In this document: in pieces, positions 9,960 to 18,451 of the stretch
Layout: each line of letters begins with the position of its first letter
Position numbering within the stretch: the stretch's first letter is position 1
DNA from: Hypsibius dujardini
Taxonomy: Eukaryota > Tardigrada > Eutardigrada > Parachela > Hypsibiidae
Length of the DNA stretch: 20,773 nt
Direction of reading: 5' to 3'
Assembly: GCA_001579985.1 (NCBI GenBank)
Contig: LRSR01002970.1
Span: 1 to 20,773, forward strand
The notes under the pieces: model-generated
The model's input: the letters and a program-made list of their open reading frames with translations, nothing else
What the model was told of the DNA's origin: nothing
Database searches by the model: none
Position numbers and translations under genes: made by a program

Positions 9960-10807
9960 CCCGTCCACTAAATTGATCACGTGCAAAAAATTGATCACGT
10001 GGTAACTTCCCTGTAAGTCGAGCGATCCCTTGGGTACAGGAATTCCGCGCGATGGAGGCAAATGGGAAGGGCGTCGCGACCGGCGGGATATGGTCCACCG
10101 CTAGGGTGCAGACAGAAAGAGAGACAGAAAAAGAAAGAAATAAAGAAACAGTGACGTACGTTGTCTCTGACTTCAAATGGTGAAGGATGGTGGCCATCTT
10201 CTACTAGCCGGGAGAAGTCAACGTCACCCGTTTCTGTTTTGGAGAGGATAGGTTGGAGTGGATGGACATGACCGGTGGAGAAGTCAGTCGACGCAAGCTG
10301 TGGCTCCGTGCAGCCCGGGTCAAAGGATCGCTCCCTTATCGCCTTCCGTGCCAACAATCAACCCTCAGTTTTGTATGAAAATTAGTATTCATCTAAGATT
10401 TATGTGCATTGATTTGAAATTAATTTGCAATTAATTCGAACTAGTTTAATATTTATTTGACATAATTTAGTGTTTGTTTAATTTAATTTAATTTGTTATT
10501 AAATTATTTACTTAATTTTGCTGGTTGATGTAGAAAGTGGAAAAAGTTGTCGCCCAACATGAGTCCAAGGGTGAAGCAATCCTACCTCGTCAAATAAGAA
10601 GGTTTCGGCATATAGGAATCCCGTTAGCATCAGGCTAACTCGTTTTTCTCTTTTGCTTTTTTCTTTTGTTTGTTTAGCCTTTTTTATGCTTCTTATATTT
10701 TGTTGCAGGTGTCCACTCTGGAACCGAATGCGGACGACGGCTTCGCCCAGTTTAACGCGGACCTCTTCGACACCGGAGTCTGTAAGCGCATTAAGCGCTC
10801 CAAGTAA
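9960..10807 (+). pseudogene. Chromodomain-containing gene copy, right (decayed)
   Basis: This is the inverted partner of the left copy. Exon A' from 10208 to about 10350 reads PGEVNVTRFCFGED then RRKLWLRAA. Exon B' at about 10524-10632 aligns base by base with the left chromodomain exon but has lost a base (ATCC against ATCTCC), has TAA where the left copy has a Tyr codon, and carries GC instead of GT at the donor. Exon C' at 10709-10807 keeps an intact 33-codon frame, VSTLEPNADDGFAQF to KRIKRSK and stop, after a good acceptor (TTGTTGCAG). About 20 of 32 residues in exon C' equal the left copy. Homology begins near CCCGTCCACTA (about 9965) and continues through CTGTAAGTCGAGCGATCCCTTG. The copy is clearly broken in the middle exon, so a pseudogene is the best reading. 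Confidence 0.6.
9971..10001 (+). repeat. Short direct repeat AATTGATCACGTG
   Basis: Two identical 13-base units, 9971-9983 and 9989-10001, are 18 bases apart and each contains the E-box-like CACGTG. They sit at the edge of the right chromodomain copy and are missing from the left one. Confidence 0.6.
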
Positions 10808-11036
10808 TTTTTTTAAACGGCAGATGAAGGTCTTTTCTGCTTGCCTGTCTATTTATGTTTTTTTTTTGCCTTTTGCCCGACTATTTTTCCCCTAAATTAT
10901 TTTTTTATGGTTTTTTCCAGATGCTATTTTTTCTTGCCAGAGTTTTTCAGTTTTCTTTTGCCTGACTAGTTGTTTTTGGCTTTCGCTTTGAAATATTTGT
11001 AAAAGAAAAAGAGCGCCATCCGGTTTGAACCGGCTA
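10808..11036. other. T-rich region after the right chromodomain copy
   Basis: Runs of TTTTT with TTGCC and TTTTGCC words follow the stop codon. No gene is seen. Near its end, CCGGTTTGAACCGG (11020-11033 region) is a near-perfect palindrome next to the repeat copy starting at 11037. Confidence 0.4.
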
Positions 11037-11108
11037 CCCTAGTTACGGGTTCGACGCCCGAAATATATGGCCGCCAATTTATATACTTGAGTATATAAAT
11101 GGACGGTC
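11037..11108 (+). repeat. 72-base dispersed repeat, copy 1 (tRNA B-box-like word)
   Basis: It begins CCCTAGTTACGGGTTCGACG and ends AAATGGACGGTC. It aligns without gaps to 12429-12500 at roughly 80% by eye. It includes GGTTCGACGCC, close to the RNA polymerase III B-box consensus GGTTCGANTCC. That suggests a tRNA-derived SINE fragment, but no A-box or cloverleaf was established. Confidence 0.55.
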
Positions 11109-11377
11109 AGGTTTTTGCGAGCACTGACGTCGCACACATACACATCTGCCTTCACTCAGGCATCGCTACCCTAAATAGCCTGCACTGACCACCGGAAGTG
11201 GAGTTACCCTTCTGCGCCACCGGCTCAGTATCATCTACAGTACGACTACTATGGTCAAGATACGCCCTATTTAAGTCTAGTTAGCTATTTTGTACTCATG
11301 TGTATGGATGTTCTCTTGTTCTTATTGGTTGTTCATGGCACAACGCCACTGTTCAGTCTGGTTCTTAAAGAGAAAAA

Positions 11378-11880
11378 CCGCGTGAGTTTTCTCACGCGGA
11401 CGCGAAATGAACTGCTAAACTTTTAACCTGCGCGGTTTCACGCGGAAACCACAAAACGTTAAACGACGCGGCACCACGCGGCATGATCCATTATAAAAAA
11501 GCGACGCGGCGCGGCGCGGCATTGAACTCCAATTTGAAAGCGGCAATTATTAGATAGACAAGCGACAGTATGTTTGAGAATTAGACAGGCGACAGTACAA
11601 AATCTACAGTATGTATGACAATTAGACAGTATGTATGTATGTATGACAGTATGTATGACAATTAGACAGGCGACAGTACAAAATCTAGAAACACAGGAAC
11701 TAACAGAACAGAACATGACAGTTTCGTAGAACAAGCGAACACAGGAATAATATATTCGTCTTCAATCAATCAACAGTACAGTATATTCATTCATTTTGTG
11801 GTTTCCGTTCGTACTATAGAGCGTACGCGGCGCGGTTCGGCGCGGCATAATTTGACCATTTTTTACGCGGCACGGCGCGG
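11378..11880. repeat. CpG-rich ACGCGG / GCGCGGC cluster
   Basis: ACGCGG, CACGCGG and GGCGCGGCGCGGC words recur at 11378-11520 and again at 11822-11880, in otherwise AT-rich DNA. The cluster starts with a perfect hairpin: CCGCGTGAG (11378-11386), TTTT, CTCACGCGG (11391-11399). No ORF with recognisable content was found. Its nature is unknown. Confidence 0.6.
11581..11688 (+). repeat. Tandem duplication with 81-base period
   Basis: The block TTAGACAGGCGACAGTACAA plus AATCTA at 11581-11606 recurs at 11662-11687. Between them are GTATGTATGACA repeats. It lies between the two halves of the CpG-rich cluster. Confidence 0.75.
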
Positions 11881-12191
11881 TCTTTCCTCTCTACTGGTTC
11901 TCTTCCTATTTGCATGTGCTAGGTATATACTTTGGTTCTCGTGTTGTGCAACTACATAAGGTCGCTGCTGCTAAGTTTTATAACACAGTATAGTTAGACA
12001 GTAGGAACCGTTTAGATATAGTACAGTGTAGTAACAGTACAGTATGTAAGTTCTTAGTTTTCCAATCCTTTCTGGAGTCACTGTGCACATCCGATGAGTG
12101 CTATTCCATCAACCGCTACACATAGAGCCACAATTACGCGTAGGCGTAGCAAGGTTACATGCCGATAACTACTAGTGTTGGCCGCCATGCC

Positions 12192-12299
12192 ATGATTCTG
12201 CGGGCAGGCGATCCCGAGCGCAAGGAGGAGGAAGAAGCGAACCATTGGCTCCCTGCCTGGCTGCGCCGCACCGGTGAGGGTCAGCAAGTGCGCCTTTAA
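12192..12299 (+). other. Short GC-rich open frame, 35 codons, unidentified
   Basis: ATG at 12192 opens a frame that is more GC-rich than its surroundings, with the charged run GDPERKEEEEANHW, ending TAA at 12297-12299. A possible donor (ACC|GGTGAGGG) sits inside it. I do not recognise it. It could be a gene fragment, a transposon remnant or chance. Confidence 0.15.
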
Positions 12300-12355
12300 C
12301 TGATTGGTTTGTTGTCTGTATATTTCTGTGTCTGTTTATCTGTGTTTGTATGTTT

Positions 12356-12421
12356 CAGATTATCTGTCTGCCTGTCAGTCTGTTTATCAGTCTATCAGTC
12401 TGTCAGTCTGTCGTCAATCAG
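12356..12421 (+). repeat. TCTG-type microsatellite
   Basis: Imperfect (TCTG/TCAG)n tract. It directly precedes copy 2 of the 72-base repeat. Confidence 0.8.
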
Positions 12422-12428
12422 ACACACA

Positions 12429-12500
12429 CCCTAGTGATGGGTTCGACGCCCAACAGTAATGGTCGCCTATTTAGATACGTGAGTGTATTAATGGACAGTC
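12429..12500 (+). repeat. 72-base dispersed repeat, copy 2
   Basis: It begins CCCTAGTGATGGGTTCGACG and ends TTAATGGACAGTC. It is the same length and orientation as copy 1 at 11037-11108, with the same GGTTCGACGCC word. The two copies are about 1.4 kb apart. Confidence 0.55.
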
Positions 12501-13196
12501 CCCAATGCAAAGTTGTGTGCCGCAAACCGGCGGTTTCCCGTTTCTCAGTACTTTTTACGGGCTAGGGAAACCGGCGGTTGCGGTACAGTGTACGAGTAAA
12601 AATCTGCTGGGGAAGCTACTAGCTAAGCGACGGGAGTTGTCCAGGCGGTAAACCAGGGCTTTCCCGGCGCAAAAAACAATGGCTGCCCGCATTATTGCCA
12701 GCGTGTTCCGGGCCCCGTAATTATGTCGCTTTTCTGTTCCCGCTGCTTTTCCGTTCAACTAAATCATGCGACTGGAAAAATGTTTTTCTGCTATTGGTTC
12801 AGACATATTGATACTATTTCCTTTCACAACGTCAAACAGTCCACCATGGCGTTTCAACTTACAACATATAGTATCCCACAAGCGATTGTGGTATTACTGT
12901 CGAAGTACAACTCAGACCTGGCCAAAATTTGTACTGGTTTGATATCTATGGTCATGAAGAATTTCAGTAATTACGTATAAAATAGCGGTCGAATAATGCA
13001 AAACACATCCGCTTAAATAGAGGCAGTTGTATCTCAGAATCATAATATCACTAGCTAACTGAACATCAGGGAGTGTTGTATTGTCATGACCTATAAAGCC
13101 AATAACTTTTGTGTATAAAATCTAGCTTCTTGGCTTGGGGAGGGTTTTTTGCACGAGCATGTTTACCAAAAACCATATCTGCGCCCAATTGGATTT
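12501..13196. other. Gene-free stretch
   Basis: No recognisable exon or RNA gene on either strand. Palindromic-looking GGTTTCCC/GGGAAACC words (AAACCGGCGGTTTCCCG and GGGAAACCGGCGGTT, about 12523-12581) form a short imperfect inverted repeat. Confidence 0.4.
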
Positions 13197-13360
13197 TCAA
13201 TGTAGTGCTCGTATTTTTCCAGCCGCTGCTTTCTGATTCACTGGTGTTTTGACGTGGGGGATCAGAATCTGGGGCAGCTTCAAATTTTCCCGCAAATAGT
13301 TCGGGTCATGCTGATGGGCATCATAATTGGCCTCGAATTTAACGTTTTCAAACTCGTGAA
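13197..13360 (-). CDS. Possible single exon of an unidentified gene
   Basis: On the minus strand, a polypyrimidine-like stretch ending CACCTAG precedes an open frame from 13360 that reads HEFENVKFEANYDAHQHDPN, then LRENLKLPQILIPHVKTPVN, and stops at 13197-13199. The amino-acid composition looks coding (balanced, with His/Asn/Pro clusters), unlike most frames around it. A second frame at the 3' end reads LEKYEHYIENPIGRRYGFW and stop, which would join if AAAGCAG acts as an acceptor or one base is shifted. I recognise no family and see no partner exon. It may be a remnant. Confidence 0.3.
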
Positions 13361-13394
13361 CTAGGTGAAACAGGTTGATTGGCAATAGGCCACC

Positions 13395-13396
<2 letters not shown>

Positions 13397-13430
<34 letters not shown>
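13397..13430. repeat. (CAGA)n microsatellite
   Basis: A clean CAGA tract of about eight units, just upstream (in minus-strand terms) of the unidentified exon. Confidence 0.9.
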
Positions 13431-13847
13431 GGTCTGCGACGCGGAAGGTGTTCACTTTTTTCCACTGCCGCGTTTGAAAGTTCGTTCGGTTCCATTTATA
13501 TTTTACTTGGAATTTTTCACACTGACAAGATCTGATGAAGAGACATCGGTGAGACGAAAGAGTAGTAAACAAATTTGCCGGGGAGAATTGAGTTATTTTC
13601 TTGACAGTGTAGATTTAGAACTTTAGGCGGTCTCTAATTATTGGTGATTTGAAAAACTTGAGATTTTTTGAGTGACAAAAATTGATAATATTTTATGATT
13701 TAAACTTTACGAGGGCTCCATTGGTAATCAAAAAATGACCATTAAAGTAGCGTTGGAGAGAAATAGAATTGCAATGATTGGACTGACAACTCCAATGGAA
13801 TTAGGACGGACTGCAATTGGAACTGACTCAGCAATCATTTTTCAAAA
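13431..13847. other. Upstream region of POFUT2
   Basis: No exon recognised. The region presumably holds the POFUT2 promoter and 5' UTR. It contains CAATTGGA, TCCAATGG and ATTGCAATGATTGG words, partly self-complementary, near 13770-13835. No core promoter element stands out. Confidence 0.4.
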
Positions 13848-16800
13848 ATGATGCTTTTGCGTATTTTTTTGCATGCCATTTCCATCGGTCTCGTCTTTGC
13901 ATCCGGCTCTTGTGGACAACAACTACACGGATCATTATCGTCGACGTCCTGGCGGAGCAACAGAGAGCCGGGTGAGCAGGAAACATGCTCGAAAGACACT
14001 TGCCAAAAGCCGAAGCGGTATGCCAACGGTCCATTGATTGATTTTACGCATAAAAAGGACTGCAATGACATTAATTTGATTGATTGGTTTATTGACTTAC
14101 CTAAAAGGCCGAGATTGGTAGGTCAGAACTAGCGGTTGATTGATTGATGGTTTCGAATTACTAAATCGATTTTTTACTTTTATTTTTAATGGGCTTTCTT
14201 TGAGTGTTTTCCACAGGTTCATTCTTTATGATGTGAATCCCGGGGAAGGATTTAATTTGCGACGCGATGTTTACCTTCGAGCTGCGGTTTTTGTGAAGGC
14301 ACTTAACGTAAATGATGAAAAAAGCGAATGGACGCTGGTCCTTCCGCCTTGGGGCCCGCTTTATCATTGGAAACGGCGAGATCTCAATCAGGAGGGTCTA
14401 CCGTGGACGTTATTTTTCGATTTACAATCCTTCAACGAGTACGTTCCAGTCATGGAATTCGACGACTATTTATCCGGTAAGGTTGGCGTTGCATCCACAG
14501 GCTCATTCATTAATGGATTGATGGATTGATTGATTTTTTTTCCTCGTTGATTGATTGATTGATCGATTGATTGGTCGGTTGATTGATTGATTGATATATG
14601 TCTGAAGTTTCAGGCGGTTAGAAATTAAAGTAATCAATCAATGTGCAGTTGATGTGTTCGTCTTGCTTTGCCCACGCAGAAATAAGTTTGTTAACAGATA
14701 AATGAGATCGAAGCTTCCGCCGGTGATTTTTGCAATGCATAAATTATTCAATAAGTTGGCCTTTTGAAAATTTTAAGCTGCACTTGTATTTGTCTGGTAT
14801 TTGTCTGGATTTTATTTACATATTATTGGTTTTCTTTTACTCGGATAATATTATCAAGTTGACTGTTGAATGAATGGAAAATATTATTATTTTGAGTCTC
14901 GTACATTGATCAAAAGGTGTTATTGGTAATATCAGATTTAGAAATTACTAGTAAATTGATAGGTAAATAATTAATTTATTACTCTGATTGATTTGATTAA
15001 TTTGTTTAATTGAATTATTTGATTTATTTCTTTTGATTTGTGTTTATTGACGTTAACAAGGCTCCCTTCATACAATTTTGAGTTATTCCAATCCCAGTTG
15101 TGCGTTTTGATTTATTTTTGCCTACTCTTTTTGTAGAGCGGAAGGAACCAGTGATCGACAGAATGTTCTATCTGCTGAGTTTCGACCTGAGCAAGATCGA
15201 TCTACAAAGTGAATGGCTGCTGGAGGAGACAAGCTGCTCCGAGGAAGCCGGCTTTCCCTATTCCCTCCACTCCAACAGCAACAATGTCCGAGGCTGGTTT
15301 TGGGGTTTCAACGGCATCCACGCCAAGAAAATAACCTGCCATCGAGCCTTAGGCACGGCCGGGGCTGTGCTTCCGAAATTATTGGCACAGACAACTCCGA
15401 AGGACCAGTACGAACATTCATTACTATTTCTTTCAACCAAATTTATACTACATGTCCATACTTTTTTTCAATACCTCTAGCTGAATTTTTAATTTTTTCA
15501 GTTCTTACCCTTTTTCTTGTGTGTGTATGTGTTTTATTTAAATCTTTTTATCAATACATTAGCTGAACGTTTTCAATGCCTTTATAGAAATTTTGATTTT
15601 TTCGAATAAATAGCTAATTCCTATTAATTTTTATATCTGTTAATCAATGTTTTTAGTTGAATTTTGTGGTTTATAACTATTTTTAGTTATTTTTTAAACC
15701 TTTTTATCAATGCCTTAGCTCTACTTTTCCAACTCCTTTAACCGAATTTTAATATTGTGGCTAATTAGTTAATTTCTGGATTTGATTTTAAAAAATGTGT
15801 ATCAGTTCATTTGGCTGAATTTTAATTTTGGTGATTAATCAGCTAATTTCTATTCTTGTTTTTGAATCTGTTTATTAGTATCTTTAGCTGAATTTTAATT
15901 TGTGATTTGTTACCTAATTTTAGATAATTTTTTAGTTTGTTTATAATGCTTCTTCGATTTACTTTTATTTTAAAAATAATTTAAGTTAAATTTATTATTT
16001 ACTTAGTTTATATGATTAATATTTCCATTTTGGTTATTACTGAGTTTGATATTTTAGGGGTTTGTTCTTCCTCTTGACAGTGCTGTTATGTTTGAGCGAT
16101 TAGAAACGCTGCTGCACGATCATTTTGGTGGGAAGGAGTACTGGGAGGTACGCGGGATGAGAAGCTGACGCAGTCTACCAAGTCGGCATCTTTATCTTGT
16201 TACATTACATCCGTTTCAGGCACGCCGAAGCATGCAGTTTGCCTTACCGCTGTTGCAGTTGGCTCTAGACTTCCGGAGAGAGCACGGACTCATCTCATCA
16301 GAAGACGGCGACCCATTGTCAGCTCGTCTGACAGATTGGCGCACAGTCAAGGTACGCCTCAGTGGGATAAAAAAATCACGATTCATTGTCTCATGGGAGA
16401 ATGTCTACTTTTTACCAAGACTCTTGCCATGTGTGTGTATGTAGAAGTCTTCTTTCAATGCTTGGAAGCCATATTTTCACTTGCCTCTGGATAAAGCACA
16501 TGACGTCTCCCGTTAAATCTGTTTTATAGTCCTCTCGCTGTCTGTCTGCCTGTCCGTCTCTCTGTCGGTCTGTCGATCTGTCTGCCTGTCCCTGTCTGCC
16601 TACCTGCCTGTCTATTTGCATGTGCCTTTCTCTATTTCGCTCACGAGCTGCCTGCCTGCCTGTTTGCTTGTTAGTGTGCCTATATGGTTTTTTGTCAATC
16701 TGTTCTCTGTCTACTTGTATGAATGTGTGGCTGTCTGTCACTGGGTCACCCATCTATATTCTTCCTCTACATGTATGCTTACGTACGTTTGTTTTCTGTC

Positions 16801-17825
16801 CCCTTTTGTACTTTCTGCTTCTTTATTTGGAAGTCTCTCACTCTATTGGCCTGCTGGGGGCTCCGTACTTTTCGACCTGTCACTTCCCTGCTTCTTATAA
16901 CATCTGCCTACGTAAATCCCCACACGCTGTTGCGCTTGTCTGGCTCGCCGGGTGACAGATTGACCAACCTCGCTTACCGTTTATTAGTAACATAAAATGT
17001 TTTCTTTTAATTGTGTATTCATTTTAGCCCCCACCTGGATCCGCCAAAGGTGGACCGTACGTTTGCGCCCACCTCCGTCGGCAAGATTATCTCCGAGCTA
17101 GACCCGACGCTTGCCCATCTATGAAGGAGGCTGCTGAGCAGTTACGAAAAGTGCTACAGCAGCAGAAGGTGTCCACACTCTTTATTGCCACCGATGGAAG
17201 CCCTGACGGTTCGTCTGTCATGTGTCGCAATTGCATGAGCACAGCGTCCAAAACTCTTATCTTCTTCTAGAGATGAAAGAACTGCAGACCGAGCTGCCCA
17301 AATTTAGTGTGCTCTTCTATCGTCCGCCTGAAGATGTGGTCCGAAAGATCAAGGATGGCGGGAGTGCAATAGTCGAGCAAGCCATTTGCAGTCGGGCACA
17401 GTAAGTTGTTTGTGGGTCTCCCTCAAATGCTTATGATTTTTGCTATTCTGCTTGTTCGTGTACATTTGCTTGTCTGTTTGTTGTCTTCTTGCCTATGTGT
17501 CGATCTGTCTGTCTTTCTATCTTTATGTCTCTTTGTATTTCTGCCTGCCTGCCTCTCTGTATATCTGTCTGTCTGTCTGCTCATATGTCTCTGTCTCTCT
17601 GTCTAGATCTCTGTCTCTCGGATTGGTTCTCCACTATAGATTACACCATTAATCGTTTTTCTAACTTTCAGATACTTCATCGGCTCATATGAATCGACCT
17701 TCTCCTTCCGAATCCAGGAAGAACGAGAGATCCTGGGTTTCGCTCCGGACAGCACATTCAACCGCTTCTGTAAAACATCCACTGCCTCGTGTGAGCAGCC
17801 AACCAGGTGGAAAATTGTCTACTAA
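13848..17825 (+). CDS. POFUT2: GDP-fucose protein O-fucosyltransferase 2, eight exons, complete
   Basis: Exons: 13848-14017, 14217-14476, 15137-15407, 16081-16147, 16220-16351, 17028-17208, 17271-17400, 17672-17825. All seven junctions have GT/AG and matching phases, giving 1,365 bases and 454 residues (human about 429). The enzyme acts in the ER lumen and transfers fucose from GDP-fucose to Ser/Thr of folded thrombospondin type 1 repeats. A hydrophobic signal peptide covers residues 1-19 or so. Then come [19 protein letters not shown], with the catalytic-type Glu at residue 67; [34 protein letters not shown]; the nucleotide-sugar-binding [11 protein letters not shown] (Arg 317-318); TLFIATDG; and the C-terminal [16 protein letters not shown] to [11 protein letters not shown]. 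The start is the first of two adjacent ATGs. Between the signal peptide and catalytic domain is a longer spacer with CSKDTC. Intron 2 holds GATT repeats; introns 5 and 7 hold TCTG repeats. RAB10 lies downstream in convergent orientation. Confidence 0.95.
14507..14596 (+). repeat. GATT microsatellite in POFUT2 intron 2
   Basis: Interrupted (GATT)n with GATC and GGTC variants, starting about 30 bases after the exon 2 donor. The rest of intron 2 (to 15136) is AT-rich with no coding signal. Confidence 0.9.
15408..16080 (+). other. POFUT2 intron 3 with a repeated TTAGCTGAATTTT motif
   Basis: A 673-base AT-rich intron. Words of the form TTAGCTGAATTTTAAT and GATTAATTAGCTAATTTCTA recur several times (about 15475-15930), suggesting a degenerate tandem or self-similar repeat. 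No ORF of interest. Confidence 0.5.
16536..16740 (+). repeat. TCTG/CTGCCTGTC microsatellite in POFUT2 intron 5
   Basis: About 200 bases of interrupted TCTG, CCTG and CTGCCTGTC units, inside the 676-base intron 16352-17027. The long open frames that cross it are artefacts of the repeat. Confidence 0.85.
17460..17625 (+). repeat. TCTG-type microsatellite in POFUT2 intron 7
   Basis: Interrupted TCTG/TCTC units fill most of the last intron (17401-17671). The pyrimidine-rich strand is the sense strand. Confidence 0.85.
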
Positions 17826-18451
17826 ATCTCCCGACTGTCCTCTAACTCTTCTTTCGCATTTGAATTTGAATATCTTTTCATGTGATATCACGCTGGCCGT
17901 CATAGCTCCTCTACTCAAGTCCCTTATCAGCCATTTTATCCCTTCTTGTTTCCAGTGTGATGTGACTGCTACACTATTGTACAAATGAACCATTGCAGAA
18001 CTCAATAACTCTGGTCATGATTAGACCCGTTGTCATTGACCAGACAAAGAAAAAGATTGGACGGACGATGGAGACGTCTGCTCCGAGGAATTGACAAGCA
18101 AATAAACAGACAGAACAGAAAGATATACAGATAAACAGACAGGCAGAAAGGAGACAAACAGATAAATGTAGAAGGTGAAAGTGCTGATGTGGAAGCAAAT
18201 TTGTCTGGCCGTACGTAGTAAAGAAAAAGTAAGAATAGTAGTAATAAGAGCGTTAACAAACAAATGAAAGATTTGTTGCCGAAATACAACGTAACGAGAG
18301 AAAACAGTTGCCGGTTAGAAGAAGCAGATTACGCATGGACTGATATAGATAACTAAAAAAATGGTAAATGAAACGGCGGCTGACGACGGCGCGCGACGTA
18401 TCACAGAACCGTCTCTTTTCCCCATTCCGGATGTACTCCAGCGCTCTCTTT
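17826..18451. other. Convergent intergenic region between POFUT2 and RAB10
   Basis: Holds the 3' UTRs of both genes. A plus-strand AATAAA at 18101-18106, about 275 bases after the POFUT2 stop, is a candidate polyadenylation signal. I found no AATAAA on the minus strand for RAB10. An interrupted CAGA tract occupies about 18090-18165. No coding sequence is recognised. Confidence 0.5.

Noticed and set aside
11017-11060. A possible tRNA gene around the GGTTCGA word
   Set aside because: No acceptor stem, A-box or anticodon arm could be placed around it. I kept it only as a repeat with a B-box-like word.
13397-13430. Regular short repeats resembling a CRISPR array
   Set aside because: A contiguous four-base microsatellite without spacers, in an intron-bearing eukaryotic genome.
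16412-16955. Long open frames on both strands across POFUT2 intron 5
   Set aside because: They translate the TCTG repeat (Cys/Leu/Ser/Val on one strand, Asp/Arg/Gln on the other) and lie between two phase-matched POFUT2 exons.
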